Assembly (NCBI GenBank): GCA_037951165.1 | Contig: JBBDHG010000184.1 | Span: 526,501 to 590,500 of the forward strand | DNA: 64,000 bases | Direction: 5' to 3' | From: Lophius americanus | Lineage: Eukaryota; Chordata; Actinopteri; Lophiiformes; Lophiidae | Shown here: piece after piece, positions 44,460-54,740 of the stretch | Position numbering within the stretch: the first letter of the stretch is position 1 | Layout of the letters: every line of letters begins with the position of its first letter | Notes under the pieces: model-generated | Databases searched by the model: none | The model's input: only the letters and a program-made list of their open reading frames with translations | What the model was told of the DNA's origin: nothing | Made by a program: the position numbers and the translations under genes

Positions 44460-45545
44460 TTGGGTTGGCTCTATTTTAACAAGCCTCATCAGAACCGGGA
44501 GCCGCCTGTGCATGTGATTGCTTCAGCATAAAGTGAATATGACGTAATGCAGCAAACTATAAGCTGTTTCTTTTTCCTAACTCTAATGGTGACGAGCCTC
44601 GGTGACAAGTTTGTGAACCTGGAGTCAGACTCTGTGATCCTGAGTCGAGTCAAGCTTACTAAAAGTTCTACGATGCTGGGTTTGATGCCTTTAAGTGTCG
44701 CAATGGTAACATGTTCATGTTCTGGAGCAGCTTTAGGTCCAGGAGAAAAAGATTTATAGCTGCTTCAAAACCTTGTGACCTTTGAGGAAGGAAGAGCAAC
44801 ACACCTTCACCCCGTCCTCCTCAGAGACTACAGCTCCAACCTCGGACCACCTCTACCACCGGTACCTCAGAACCCACCAAAATCCAAACCTCAGCAATAT
44901 TCTGTGGCCATGCTCCGCTCCGTTCCAGCCCGCCTGACTCCTCCCAACGTCTGCGCTTCCAAGACCATCATCCTCATCCTCTTGGACCGGTTTATCTCCT
45001 CAAATGTGTTTTATTAAGATGCCAAACAAGATCTAAGACACAAATACAATATCTACATTCCTATTAGCAAGCTAATAAACAAGAATTGAAAGAAAGAAGG
45101 AAACATAAACTCACCCCACTTGATTTTTATGGGATAAATCACTTTTTTGTGGCTTTAAAATGGGCCTGCTGTGTTTTGCTTTTGGGGTTCTGGCTCTCCT
45201 CATGTGGTAACACACCAATGATATAAAGTATGATTGAGTCCAAAATCTAAGTTGGAAGTACTTCTTTTCAGAGCTGGAATTGATTTATTTCATGCTTTTG
45301 GGGTCTATTCATGCACTGTAAAAAAAAAAAAAAAGAAGGAAAATGTGAATGAATTGAAGGAAGTTCCTTCAAAAGTAACCTACTTATTTTTGGAGTGTAA
45401 TTTATTCATTTGAGTAGAAAATACTTCATGCCTGCTTTTAAATCACCAACAATTGTCTTTTCACAGGGTGCCATATTTGACTATAAAAGGCTGCAGGAAT
45501 GAAATAATGCCAATAAAACAATTTTTTGGATGTAAAATTGTGAAA
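44460..45545. other. GIMAP gene 1 3' region and intergenic sequence
   Basis: No further coding exon is supported. An agcataaagtgaatatgacg stretch about 65 bases after the stop might act as a variant polyadenylation signal. An A-run lies at about 45,320. Confidence 0.4.
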
Positions 45546-45550
45546 ATTTC

Positions 45551-45870
45551 TCCTTCCCCGGACTAAGGGCAGCACCATGGGTGATCGGGCCTTCTGTTCT
45601 GCTGCCCCTCGTCTGTAGAATGCCCTCCCTGACCATCTCAGGGCTCCACAGACGACTGACACATTTAAAAAAGGACTTAAAACTTTCCTTTTTAGCAGAA
45701 CCTATAACTTATAATTAACATTGCTGCTTTTTGGTCAGGCTTTTATATAGTTATTATTTATTTTTTTATTGATGCTTTTATCTGCTTTTACTTTGTAGCA
45801 CTTTGAGATTTGATCCAAATGTAAAGTGCGTTATAAATTAAATGTATTATTATTTTATTATTATTAAAAA
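45551..45870 (+). mobile_element. L2-type LINE 3' end, copy 2
   Basis: Nearly the same sequence as 27,692-28,022, from ctccttccccggactaaggg to the tagcactttgagatttgatc tail and (TTA)n end. One difference introduces a stop (cgtctgtagaatgccc instead of cgtctgtggaatgccc), so this copy is inactive. From 45,870 to 47,110 nothing coding is supported. Confidence 0.8.
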
Positions 45871-47114
45871 GGTTTGATTTGATTTGAAGGATTTTTTGTT
45901 AATTTACAAAAAAAACAACAACAAAAAAAAACTTCCACTGGTGACACAATGAAGTATTTTCAATAAAACCTTAATTATTTGTTACCAGTAAGCAAAAACA
46001 TTTTTTATACAGTGTAGTCCCAATAACGTTTGCAGCCATTATTTGTAGCACTGAGCTACAGATATCCGGAATAATCCTACTATCCGTCCAACAAACAGGC
46101 AGCTCATCCCAAATAGGTATTGTTGCTTCTTTTACAAGTACGTTCTCTAATTATTGTCTTAGAGATGAAACATAATGTCATAATTCCCTTCTCACATGTA
46201 AGTCGCTATTTCTTATCGAAACAATGGGACTGAACTTGTTCATAATGTGACCCAGCGGCATCGCGTATATGCTAAATATAGGGTGCCGGGGACGGAGCCC
46301 TGGGGGACACCACAGGTCAAAGGGGCCACTGAGGAAGATCCCTTAACCGTGGCTATCGAGAAAGTCCTAGTCCACAAGTAGGATTTTATGAGCTCAATCT
46401 AAAAAATACTAAAAAGGCTCAAATAGTTTTCTAAAAACATGTTTTGCCAAAAGGTTGAGCTTATCTAATTAAAATTGACTATTTTCCTCGACAACCTTCA
46501 TTTATATGTCTTACATGCCGGATTTTATGATGAATTTTAGTGCGTCTAAGGTATTCAATTAGTAAACGCTCCAAGAAAAGTCCCTCTCCGATCGAGATTT
46601 CCTTCTTTTGCGGGGAGGTAGTCTAAGTCCTTTAAGCATTGAAGCAAAACAGGGATGGGGACTTCCACTGGAAACCCAAGAGGATTTGAAGGAACCAAGA
46701 AAGAGAAAGGAAAACAACGATGGTTGGGTTGTTGACTGAAAAACACTGAGCCATTATCCGTCAGCGCTTCTACTATTCCGGGTCGCAGAGCCTATCCCAG
46801 CTGACATTTTTTGCTTGGCGCTGTTCTGGATAACGAGACTCTCCAAACGTCAGGTTCAGGAGCAGAGTTTAAAATTTGGTGCCATTCAGAGGTGAAGATC
46901 AAGATTGCGAATTTTATCTCAGGTCCACTCACCCCTCCCTATGGAAGAATCTAAGGTGACCTTCAAGACAACTTGAAAATTTGTCTTGACAAAGAAATGT
47001 CTTCAACTTGAAGACATTTCTTATCATTCGCTTCTTAGTAGTAAAAGATTGAAACCAACAACAGGGTTAAAGTCGGTCCGGAAATCCGACACAGTTTAGT
47101 ATGAAATACACAAA

Positions 47115-47495
47115 TCTGGTAGGAACCACGCTCTCAAAGCTGGTGCCAGACAAGCACCAACTCTCTGCTGGTCTAGAACCAAAAACCGATTACGTTACAC
47201 GGTGATGTAATGGCGTGGCTCTGATTAGGGCGAGGTTGGTATGTTACCCCTCTTCCTACAAAAATAACCTGGTTCCAGTTTGGTGCTGGTGCTAGCGCCA
47301 GTACTTAGTTAGTTCAACTCGAGCACCCCCTAAGAACTTGTTTGCTATTCCATTAGCGAGGAGCCAAGTCAGAGCCACGCCATTATGTCACCTTATGACG
47401 GAATCGGTTCTTGGTTCTGGACCAGCATAGAGTTGGTGCTTGTCTGGCACCGGTTTGAGAGCCAGGAGCTGGTGACTAAGCAGTGGTTGACATCA
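47115..47495. mobile_element. MITE with long imperfect terminal inverted repeats
   Basis: The left arm (about 47,128-47,220) contains ctggtgccagacaagcacca, actct.tgctggtctagaac and aatggcgtggctctgatta. The right arm (about 47,365-47,475) carries the same modules inverted (tggtgcttgtctggcaccgg; tcagagccacgccatt). The arms are about 90-100 bases around a spacer that includes ggtgctggtgctagcgccag. There is no coding capacity. A partial relative lies at 41,930-42,240. Confidence 0.65.
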
Positions 47496-47499
47496 TTTT

Positions 47500-48550
47500 G
47501 GTGTAAAATTATGCAGACATTACGGTAAATTACGACAAAAAACTGATATAACGTCAGCCCGTTTACAGTCTCATTGTTCATTTTTGACTGAAAATAAGAA
47601 TTGTTGGTTTTTTAAATGGGCAAGAGCAAAACCGCTTAAAATTCAAAACAATTCACAACTCTGGTAGATGAAGAAGAAGAAGAAATGTGTCCTCAGAATG
47701 TGAGGAAAATATACGTTTTTACGTGGTCCCGGTTCCTAAAGAAGCAGAAGATCTAAGAGGTGGTCCCGGTTCCTAAAGAAGCAGACGTTCTGAGAGATTT
47801 TTGGCCCTTATATTCCTACATAGTTCTTCTTGGCCTATATTGAGACATGAAATTTGATCTTGAGCTGGAAAAGGTCGGTGAACTCTGATATCATGTCATG
47901 AATAAAATAAATATGGTTTTCATGGTCCAAAGTAAATCCCAAAAATATTTATTATTTGATTGATAAGTCAAAAAATCAAAAAAATTGTTTTGCTGCGGGG
48001 CCAACAAGACTTTGCACACGTTCTGTGAGCAGCAGTGGACCGGTGGGTCGGCTCTGAGCAGAACTTCCAGGAAACTGTAGAGGGAGGGGGGAGGCGGAGC
48101 CTCATGCTGCTCAAAGTGGTTTGCAGTTTGGAAGAAATGCTGCTGTTTCCTCTAAACGGCGCCTGTCAGTGCTGAACAAGTTGGTTCTATGAAAGTGGAG
48201 GTCAAACTGGAGGGGGATTTCCCAATTGTAGGTCATGAGGATATCAATGGACCAGGGAGAAAGAAAACAAGCATGCCGCCTTTTTCCCCTGACAGTTGAG
48301 ATGTTTACTATCCCGCATGAGATCCCAGCCTCTGCAGCCACGGCTGTACTCGCTTCACAAAGTTCATATTCGGGGTATCAACTCAGACAGTTATGAATCT
48401 GTCGGGGTCCATCGCCGCGTCTGCGCTGAACAACCCACATAGCATGACTTCTTAAATACTATCTCATGGGACTTTTAGCATATTCCAAGTCACCCACTCT
48501 TCATTCCAGGTTTGGATCGCTGAGTAACGTTTGGACTATATTCCCCTTGA
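47500..48550. other. Intergenic region upstream of GIMAP gene 2
   Basis: A 35-base direct repeat containing gtggtcccggttcctaaaga and agcag occurs at about 47,725 and 47,761. A GGGGATTTCCC NF-kappaB-type sequence is at 48,213-48,223. No gene is supported. Confidence 0.4.
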
Positions 48551-48579
48551 GCCCATCGAAGCTGCAGTAACATTTTTTT

Positions 48580-48593
48580 ACTTTCACTTTCAG
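48580..48593 (-). promoter_or_regulatory. ISRE/IRF-type element upstream of GIMAP gene 2
   Basis: actttcactttcag, read on the minus strand as CTGAAAGTGAAAGT: a GAAAnnGAAA core 28 bases upstream of a TATA box and about 115 bases upstream of the start codon. Confidence 0.6.
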
Positions 48594-48620
48594 TATCAGT
48601 GGGTGGGTGTGGTCTGAGGC

Positions 48621-48628
48621 TATAAAAG
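48621..48628 (+). promoter_or_regulatory. TATA box of GIMAP gene 2
   Basis: TATAAAAG, 80 bases upstream of the ATG at 48,708 and downstream of the ISRE-type element. This spacing is typical of an inducible vertebrate promoter. Confidence 0.6.
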
Positions 48629-48707
48629 AAGCTGCAGCAGACACACTCGGAATAGCTGTCTTCACTTACACTCCGGCAACTACTCTCAACCGTCAACCCC
48701 CAAAAAC

Positions 48708-50030
48708 ATGGACGGCAACTACCAGGACCCCGGTACCACCCGCCACTCTGGTAAGCGGTGATTCTTCAGCATTCTTTAAAGTCCAGAATCTCTCTGCAGA
48801 TCTAATCCGGCCACGACATCAGAGGTCCGTTTATTCAGACTATTTTTTCAAAGCAGCTGCCTAGATCTTTATTTTCTCCGTCTTTGTCGAGGTTGCACGA
48901 ATGAACCTGATGTCCGATCTGTCTCTTCTACACAGGGGGGGGCCGTCAGAAACGACCAGGAGATCAGGATGGTGATGGTGGGGAAGACCGGCATTGGGAA
49001 GAGCACCACCGGGAACACCATTCTGGGTCGACGGTGCTTTGAATCAAAGTTCAGTGCAAAGTCTCTGACTGCCGACTGCGCTAAAGGTAGAGCTACGGTG
49101 AACGGGCGGAAGGTTGTTGTGATCGACACCCCAGGCCTGTTTGACACCCGGTTTGGCCACGAGAAAACCTCCGAAGATATCTGCCAGTGCATCTCTTACG
49201 CCGCTCCTGGACCCCACATCTTCCTGGTGGTCGTCAGGCTCGGGAGATTCACCGAAGAGGAAAAGGAGACGGTCCAGAGGATTCAAGAAATGTTCGGCCA
49301 GGCCGCGGACCAGTACAGCATGGTCCTGTTTACTGGTGGGGACCTTCTGGAAGACACCGCCATTGAGGACTTCATTGCTGGGAGCTCAGAGCTGCAGGAA
49401 CTCGTGGCCCGATGTAACGGCCAGTACCACGTCTTCAATAATAAGCTGAGTGATCGCTCTCAGGTCTCTGAGCTGCTCCAGAAGATCCAGAACATAGTCA
49501 GGAAGAACGGAGGGAGCCACTACACCAACGACATGTTCCAAGAGGCCGAGAGGGTCATCGAGGAGAAGAAGCAACTCATCCTGAAGGAAAAGGAAGAGAA
49601 AATCAGGGAAGAAAGGGAAGCCATGGAGAGGGAACTTCAGGAGAAGTATGACAAAGAGATGAAGAGAATTCAGGAGCATATGGAGGATGAGAGAGAGAGG
49701 GAGAAGAGAGAGAGAGAGGAGGAGAGGAAGAGGGAGAAGCAGGAGATGGACGAGGAGAGAACAAAGGAGAGGAATGAGAGAGAGGCAGATAGAAAGAGAG
49801 ACAAAGAGGAGAAAGACAGTGATATGAATAAGATGATGCAGGATTTAAAGGAACGTCACGACAGAGAACTGCAGGAGGGAAGGAGAGACTTGGAAAACAG
49901 GTTCAGCCGCGAGGCTAGAGATGAAGCTGAAGGTTTTAATCCTTTATATCCTTTGATACAAGCTGGCCAACTGTTCCTCAACGGTTTGAAAGAAGTGGGC
50001 AAAGTTATGAAGAATTGTTGTGTGAGTTGA
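48708..50030 (+). CDS. GIMAP-family (AIG1) GTPase, gene 2 (possible frame break at exon junction)
   Basis: Paralogue of gene 1 with the same layout. Exon 1 is 48708-48750 (MDGNYQDPGTTRHS plus one base, donor GTAAGC). Exon 2 runs from the acceptor at 48,934-48,935 to the TGA at 50,030. Exon 2 encodes MVMVGKTGIGKSTTGNTILG (G1), DTPGLFDTRFG (G3), LFTGGDLLED and CNGQYHVFNN, a long charged coiled coil, and ends GKVMKNCCVS. CCVS is a CaaX-type box favouring farnesylation, with an extra cysteine. The joined exons are one base out of phase, and the junction lies in a run of eight G (48,935-48,942). This is either a real break, a sequencing homopolymer error, or a sign that translation starts at the in-frame ATG at 48,969 (353 residues). 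The gene model is otherwise intact. Confidence 0.85.
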
Positions 50031-50367
50031 GCTCTGTGTGTTTCAGGCCGTTTAACTGGACAAGAAAGAGCATATTAAATATAAATATGGCTGTTGTCCT
50101 CTCTTCTTTTCATCATCTGAGTCACTGATGAAGCTCCTTCCGTTCCAGTCACATCAGCCTCCCTCTGCCACCTAGTGTTCATTGTGCATCATTACATGAC
50201 TGTGGCTTTAAGACGTCTTTTGAAGTTTGTGACCTTTAACCTTCTAAAACTGTTATTATGATTAAGCACTTTTCCTCTGCAGACTAAGAACTACGTTGAT
50301 ATTGTTTGATTTGGTTTCCTGAGGGTCTCCGTCGCAGCAGCGTCTTTGTTTTTGAGTTGTGCTGAAG

Positions 50368-50406
50368 AATAAACATGCTTGTTTGCTGAGCTGAAGGGCA
50401 AATAAA
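50368..50406 (+). terminator. Polyadenylation signals of GIMAP gene 2
   Basis: Two canonical AATAAA sequences (50,368-50,373 and 50,401-50,406), about 340-375 bases after the stop codon. Confidence 0.6.
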
Positions 50407-50667
50407 GGTTTGTGTTTAATTTGAGTTTCATGGCAATTTTATTTACCATTTTTATTATTCTAATAAACCAATGGAATAGAAAAAAAAAGGTCAAATTACG
50501 GATCAAGTTCCGAAATAGATGTGAATAATTCATTTTGATGTTTCACAGAATCGTTTTCAGTGAATAGTTTTTAATTCACCGCCGTCGAAAACAGTCAACC
50601 GAGTTTCGTCTCAGAATCATTCTGTTTTTATTCAATAAGATCAAGAAAAGGGAACCTTAAATAATAC

Positions 50668-50760
50668 GGTTCATTCATAACACACTTTACATTTGGATCA
50701 AATCTCAAAGTTCTATGAAGTAAAAGCAGATAGAAAAACATTAATAAATAAACATGATAA
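50668..50760 (-). mobile_element. L2-type LINE 3' tail fragment, copy 3 (inverted)
   Basis: On the minus strand it reads ctatctgcttttacttcata, then actttgagatttgatccaaa and tgtaaagtgtgttatgaat, the same non-coding tail as the copies at 27.7 and 45.6 kb. Confidence 0.75.
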
Positions 50761-50839
50761 CAAAAATAACATACACCAAATGCAACAAAAAAGCAGCAAT
50801 GTTAATTCAAAGTACACCAGAGGTGTCCAACAGCAAGTT

Positions 50840-50879
50840 CTTACTGGACAGAATTACTTACATGATTCTGTCCAGTAAG
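50840..50879. repeat. Perfect inverted repeat (15-base stems, 10-base loop)
   Basis: cttactggacagaat at 50,840-50,854 is the exact reverse complement of attctgtccagtaag at 50,865-50,879. It lies between GIMAP gene 2 and the inverted GIMAP relic. Function unknown. Confidence 0.85.
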
Positions 50880-51049
50880 TCCGTGCATACTTTAATATGC
50901 CAATAAAAGAAACTTCTCAAACAGAACTTTCTCTTCAGCCAAGGTGAATGCCTCCTTCTCTGTGGCCCCTTTGACCCCTAAGGTCAAAGGGGTCAAAGAA
51001 CGGTATTTTAGAGACGTGTCAATGTGGTTAGAGGTCCAACCACAGCCCT

Positions 51050-51315
51050 AGTCAAGATAGTGAATGATCTCAGACGTGCTACTGACCGGAATTAAGTGCC
51101 AGTCCACTTCCTCTTGGAGCGAAGATCAACATTCAATACCATTTAACACTCCATTTTCTTCTGGAAATCTTGAAAGATGGGCGCGGGACTCTCTGGCGGT
51201 GCTTTGGACTGGTTTCGGTGGTACAGAACCGATGGAACATTCTATGTCAGTCTGGGGGATAAGGTTTCTGTGAAACCCCAAGTGCCTCTTTGGTTTTGCA
51301 CGAGGACGCTGTCCT
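51050..51315 (+). pseudogene. Decayed L2-type LINE reverse-transcriptase fragment
   Basis: Frames read GLSGGALDWFRWYRTDGTFY and VSLGDKVS, which follow the pattern of L2-clade reverse transcriptases (GLSG..L.WF.SYL.DR.F.VSLGD). Upstream out-of-frame pieces fit the preceding block. There are several frame changes and no intact frame. Confidence 0.6.
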
Positions 51316-51384
51316 GGTCCCTAAAGCGGATATTATTCTATGCTTTTATTCTGAAAATCAAACACATATGTTGCACATTTTTAG

Positions 51385-51555
51385 TAAATAGTCTGAATAA
51401 TCGGACTTTTGATGACGTGGCCGGATGAGATCTGCAGAGAGATTCTGGACTTTACAGAATGCTGAAGTATCACCGCTCGCCAGAGTGGCGGGTCGTACCG
51501 GGGTCGTCGTACTTCCAATGCGTGTTTTGGGTCGACGGTTGAGAGTAGTTGCCGG
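51385..51555 (-). pseudogene. Inverted relic of a GIMAP first exon and its flanks
   Basis: The reverse complement matches 48,673-48,847 of GIMAP gene 2 over about 170 bases. Shared pieces include cggcaactactctcaaccgt, accccggtac.acccgccac, ttcagcattct.taaagtcc and agaatctctctgcagatct. The start codon is lost and the donor has become ctggcgagc instead of ctggtaagc. Only this first-exon region is present, in opposite orientation to the two genes. Confidence 0.8.
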
Positions 51556-51873
51556 GGAACCTCTGAGCCAGGATTGGGCCCGAGCCTGCAGCTACCGCTG
51601 AACGTGTTGGAACCATCTGGCCCGGTCTCGTGAGCGGGACCGGTGACTCCTCCTGCGGCTGATGGGTGATGAGCCTCGATGGAGTCCAGCTGTGCAGGAG
51701 TTACGAAAACCAGGAGGAAGACGCAGATCCCATCAAGTAGGGTCGTGTATTATGTACCACTGGTTCTACTCTAGTGGACGGTTTGGATCACATATTTAAA
51801 TAGTATGACCCAGAAGTCTCTTGAAGGGAAACCACAAGACCAAGCATGAAATAGGAGGAGCCTTGAAGGGAAG

Positions 51874-51884
51874 AGAAAGTGAAA
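51874..51884 (+). promoter_or_regulatory. ISRE/IRF-type element upstream of the RING/B30.2 gene
   Basis: GAAAGTGAAAA, a GAAAnnGAAA core about 160 bases upstream of the ATG at 52,040. Confidence 0.5.
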
Positions 51885-52039
51885 AGTTCTGGCCCGATTG
51901 CGTCAGTTAGAAAAAGTTATCGAGGCAGTGGCAACCGCCCACCTCGTCTCCTCGTCCTGTCGCCGATTCCCGTCCAGGTCTGACTGGTTTCAGGCCGGAG
52001 GAGGTGAATCTCAGACCGTCGGTACCACTGAGAGCTGAA

Positions 52040-52774
52040 ATGGACCAGAGAACCTTCTCTTGTCCCATCTGTCAGGGTCCCCTGAAGGATCCGGTGACTA
52101 CTTCCTGTGGACACAGCTTCTGCAGGAACTGCCTTGAAAGCCACTGGGATGAGGAGGTTGAGGATGAGAAGAAGATCTACAGCTGCCCTCAGTGCAGGAA
52201 GACCTTCATGCCCAGGCCGGTCCTGGAGAAAACCACCATGCTAGCAGCTTTAGTGGAGGAGCTGGAGAAGACTGGACTCTATGCTGCTCCTGCTGATCAC
52301 TGCTATGCTGGACCTGTTCTACAGAACATCTACATCAGAACCAGACAGAACCAGAACCAGAGACCAGAGCTGGGTTCTGGAGGTATTCATGTGAGATCAC
52401 TCTGGATCCAAACACAGCACACAGACAGACGTCTGTTATTATCAGAGGGAAACAGAAGAGTAACATTTACGAGTGAAGATCGGTCTCCTCCTCTTCATCC
52501 AGACATATTCACCGGTTGTGTTCAGGTTCTGAGCAGAGAGAGTTGGTTTCATTACAACAGAACCAGAACTGAGGTCTCAGGTCCTGGTTCCTCCAGAGTC
52601 GGAGTGTTTCTGGATCACGGTGCAGGAGTTCTGTCCTTCTACAGCGTCTCTGGTGACACCATGTCTCTCCTCCACAGAGTCCAGACCACATTCACTCAGC
52701 CTCTCTACGCCGGACTTTATCCTGGTTCTGGTTCTGGTGCTGGTTCCTCTGCTGAGTTCTGTGACGTCAAATAG
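52040..52774 (+). CDS. finTRIM-like RING protein with incomplete B30.2 domain, single exon
   Basis: An intact 244-residue frame; the ATG at 52,040 is followed directly by MDQRTFSCPICQGPLKDP. The RING finger is complete: CPIC, then CGHSFCRNC, then CPQC. It continues PRPVLEKTTMLAALVEELEK as in fish TRIM proteins, so ubiquitin-ligase activity is plausible. B-box and coiled coil are missing. The B30.2 (PRY-SPRY) part shows RRLLLSEGNRRVTFTSEDRS, GCVQVLSRESW and VGVFLDHGAGVLSFYSVSGD, but the central SPRY segment is absent. Between the two, the usual PRY start is readable only in another frame (RAGFWRYSCEITLDPNTAH at about 52,363-52,423), and a duplicated CAGA at 52,422-52,429 restores the frame. 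It is a rearranged, internally deleted gene: a short effector or a transcribed pseudogene. Confidence 0.75.
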   Translation: MDQRTFSCPICQGPLKDPVTTSCGHSFCRNCLESHWDEEVEDEKKIYSCPQCRKTFMPRPVLEKTTMLAALVEELEKTGLYAAPADHCYAGPVLQNIYIRTRQNQNQRPELGSGGIHVRSLWIQTQHTDRRLLLSEGNRRVTFTSEDRSPPLHPDIFTGCVQVLSRESWFHYNRTRTEVSGPGSSRVGVFLDHGAGVLSFYSVSGDTMSLLHRVQTTFTQPLYAGLYPGSGSGAGSSAEFCDVK

Positions 52775-52889
52775 ACAGAAGTGGTTTCAGGGTTGAGGGT
52801 TAAATTCTGTCTCTGATCTCATGCTTGCTGCTGAGATCACCTGTCAATCAAACATGGTGGGAAATACTCTGATTACATCCAGCAGAAAA

Positions 52890-54740
52890 TACTTTAAAAT
52901 ACTTGTGTGGGTACTCTGATTACATAAATATAAAATACTTGTGTGGATACTCTGATTACATAAAGATAAAATATTTGTGTGGGTACTCTGATTACATAAA
53001 TATAAAATACTTGTGTGGATACTCTGATTACATAAATATAAAATACTTGTGTGGATACTCTGATTACATAAATATAAAATACTTGTGTGGATACTCTGAT
53101 TACATAAATATAAAATACTTGTGTGGATACTCTGATTACATAAAGATAAAATACTTGTGTGGATACTCTGATTACATAAAGATAAAATACTTGTGTGGAT
53201 ACTCTGATTACATAAATATAAAATACTTGTGTGGATACTCTGATTACATGAAGAAGTAAATACTTGTGTGGATACTCTACTTACATAAATATAAAATACT
53301 TGTGTGGATACTCTGATTACATAAATATAAAATACTTGTGTAGATACTCTGATTACATGAAGAAGTAAATACTTGTGTGGATACTCTACTTACATAAATA
53401 TAAAATACTAGTGTGGATACTCTGATTACATAAAGATAAAATACTTGTGTGGGTACTCTACTTACATACATATAAAATACTTGTGTGGATACTCTGATTA
53501 CATAAAGATAAAATACTTGTGTGAATACTCTACTTACATAAATATAAAATACTTGTGTGGATACTCTGATTACATGAAGAAGTAAATACTTGTGTGGATA
53601 CTCTACTTACATAAATATAAAATACTTGTGTGGATACTCTGATTACATAAATATAAAATACTTGTGTGGATACTCTGATTACATAAATATAAAATACTTG
53701 TGTGGATACTTATATAAAATACTTGTGTGGATACTCTGATTACATAAAGATAAAATACTTGTGTGGATACTCTACTTACATAAATATAAAATACTTGTGT
53801 GGATACTCTGATTACATAAAGATAAAATACTTGTGTGGATACTCTACTTACATAAATATAAAATACTTGTGTGGATACTCTGATTACATAAAGATAAAAT
53901 ACTTGTGTGGATACTCTGATTACATAAAGATAAAATACTTGTGTGGATACTCTGATTACATAAAGATAAAATACTTGTGTGTGTACTCTGATTACATAAA
54001 TATAAAATACTTGTGTGGATACTCTGATTACATAAAGATAAAATACTTGTGTGGATACTCTACTTACATAAAGATAAAATACTTGTGTGGATACTCTGAT
54101 TACATAAAGATAAAATACTTGTGTGTGTACTCTGATTACATAAATATAAAATACTTGTGTGTGTACTCTGATTACATAAATATAAAATACTTGTGTGGAT
54201 ACTCTGATTACATAAAGATAAAATACTTGTGTGGATACTCTACTTACATAAATATAAAATACTTGTGTGGATACTCTACTTACATAAATATAAAATACTT
54301 GTGTGGGTACTCTGATTACATAAAGATAAAATACTTGTGTGGATACTCTGATTACATAAAGATAAAATACTTGTGTGGATACTCTGATTACATAAAGATA
54401 AAATACTTGTGTGGATACTCTGATTACATAAATATAAAATACTTGTGTGGGTACTCTGATTACATAAATATAAAATACTTGTGTGGATACTCTGATTACA
54501 TAAAGATAAAATACTTGTGTGGATACTCTGATTACATAAATATAAAATACTTGTGTGGATACTCTGATTACATAAAGATAAAATACTTGTGTGTGTACTC
54601 TGATTACATAAATATAAAATACTTGTGTGGATACTCTGATTACATAAAGATAAAATACTTGTGTGTGTACTCTGATTACATAAATATAAAATACTTGTGT
54701 GGATACTCTGATTACATAAATATAAAATACTTGTGTTTTG
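52890..54740. repeat. 36-bp minisatellite, about 50 copies
   Basis: The unit is 36 bases, tacttgtgtggatactctga followed by ttacataaatataaaa, with recurrent variants (aaagata, ctacttac, gtgtgtactc). Both strands are open for about 390 codons because 36 is divisible by three; these are repeat artefacts. It starts about 115 bases after the stop of the RING/B30.2 gene. Confidence 0.97.

Noticed and set aside
52890..54740. Regular repeats considered as a CRISPR-like array
   Set aside because: There are no unique spacers between units, no cas genes, and the host is a vertebrate.
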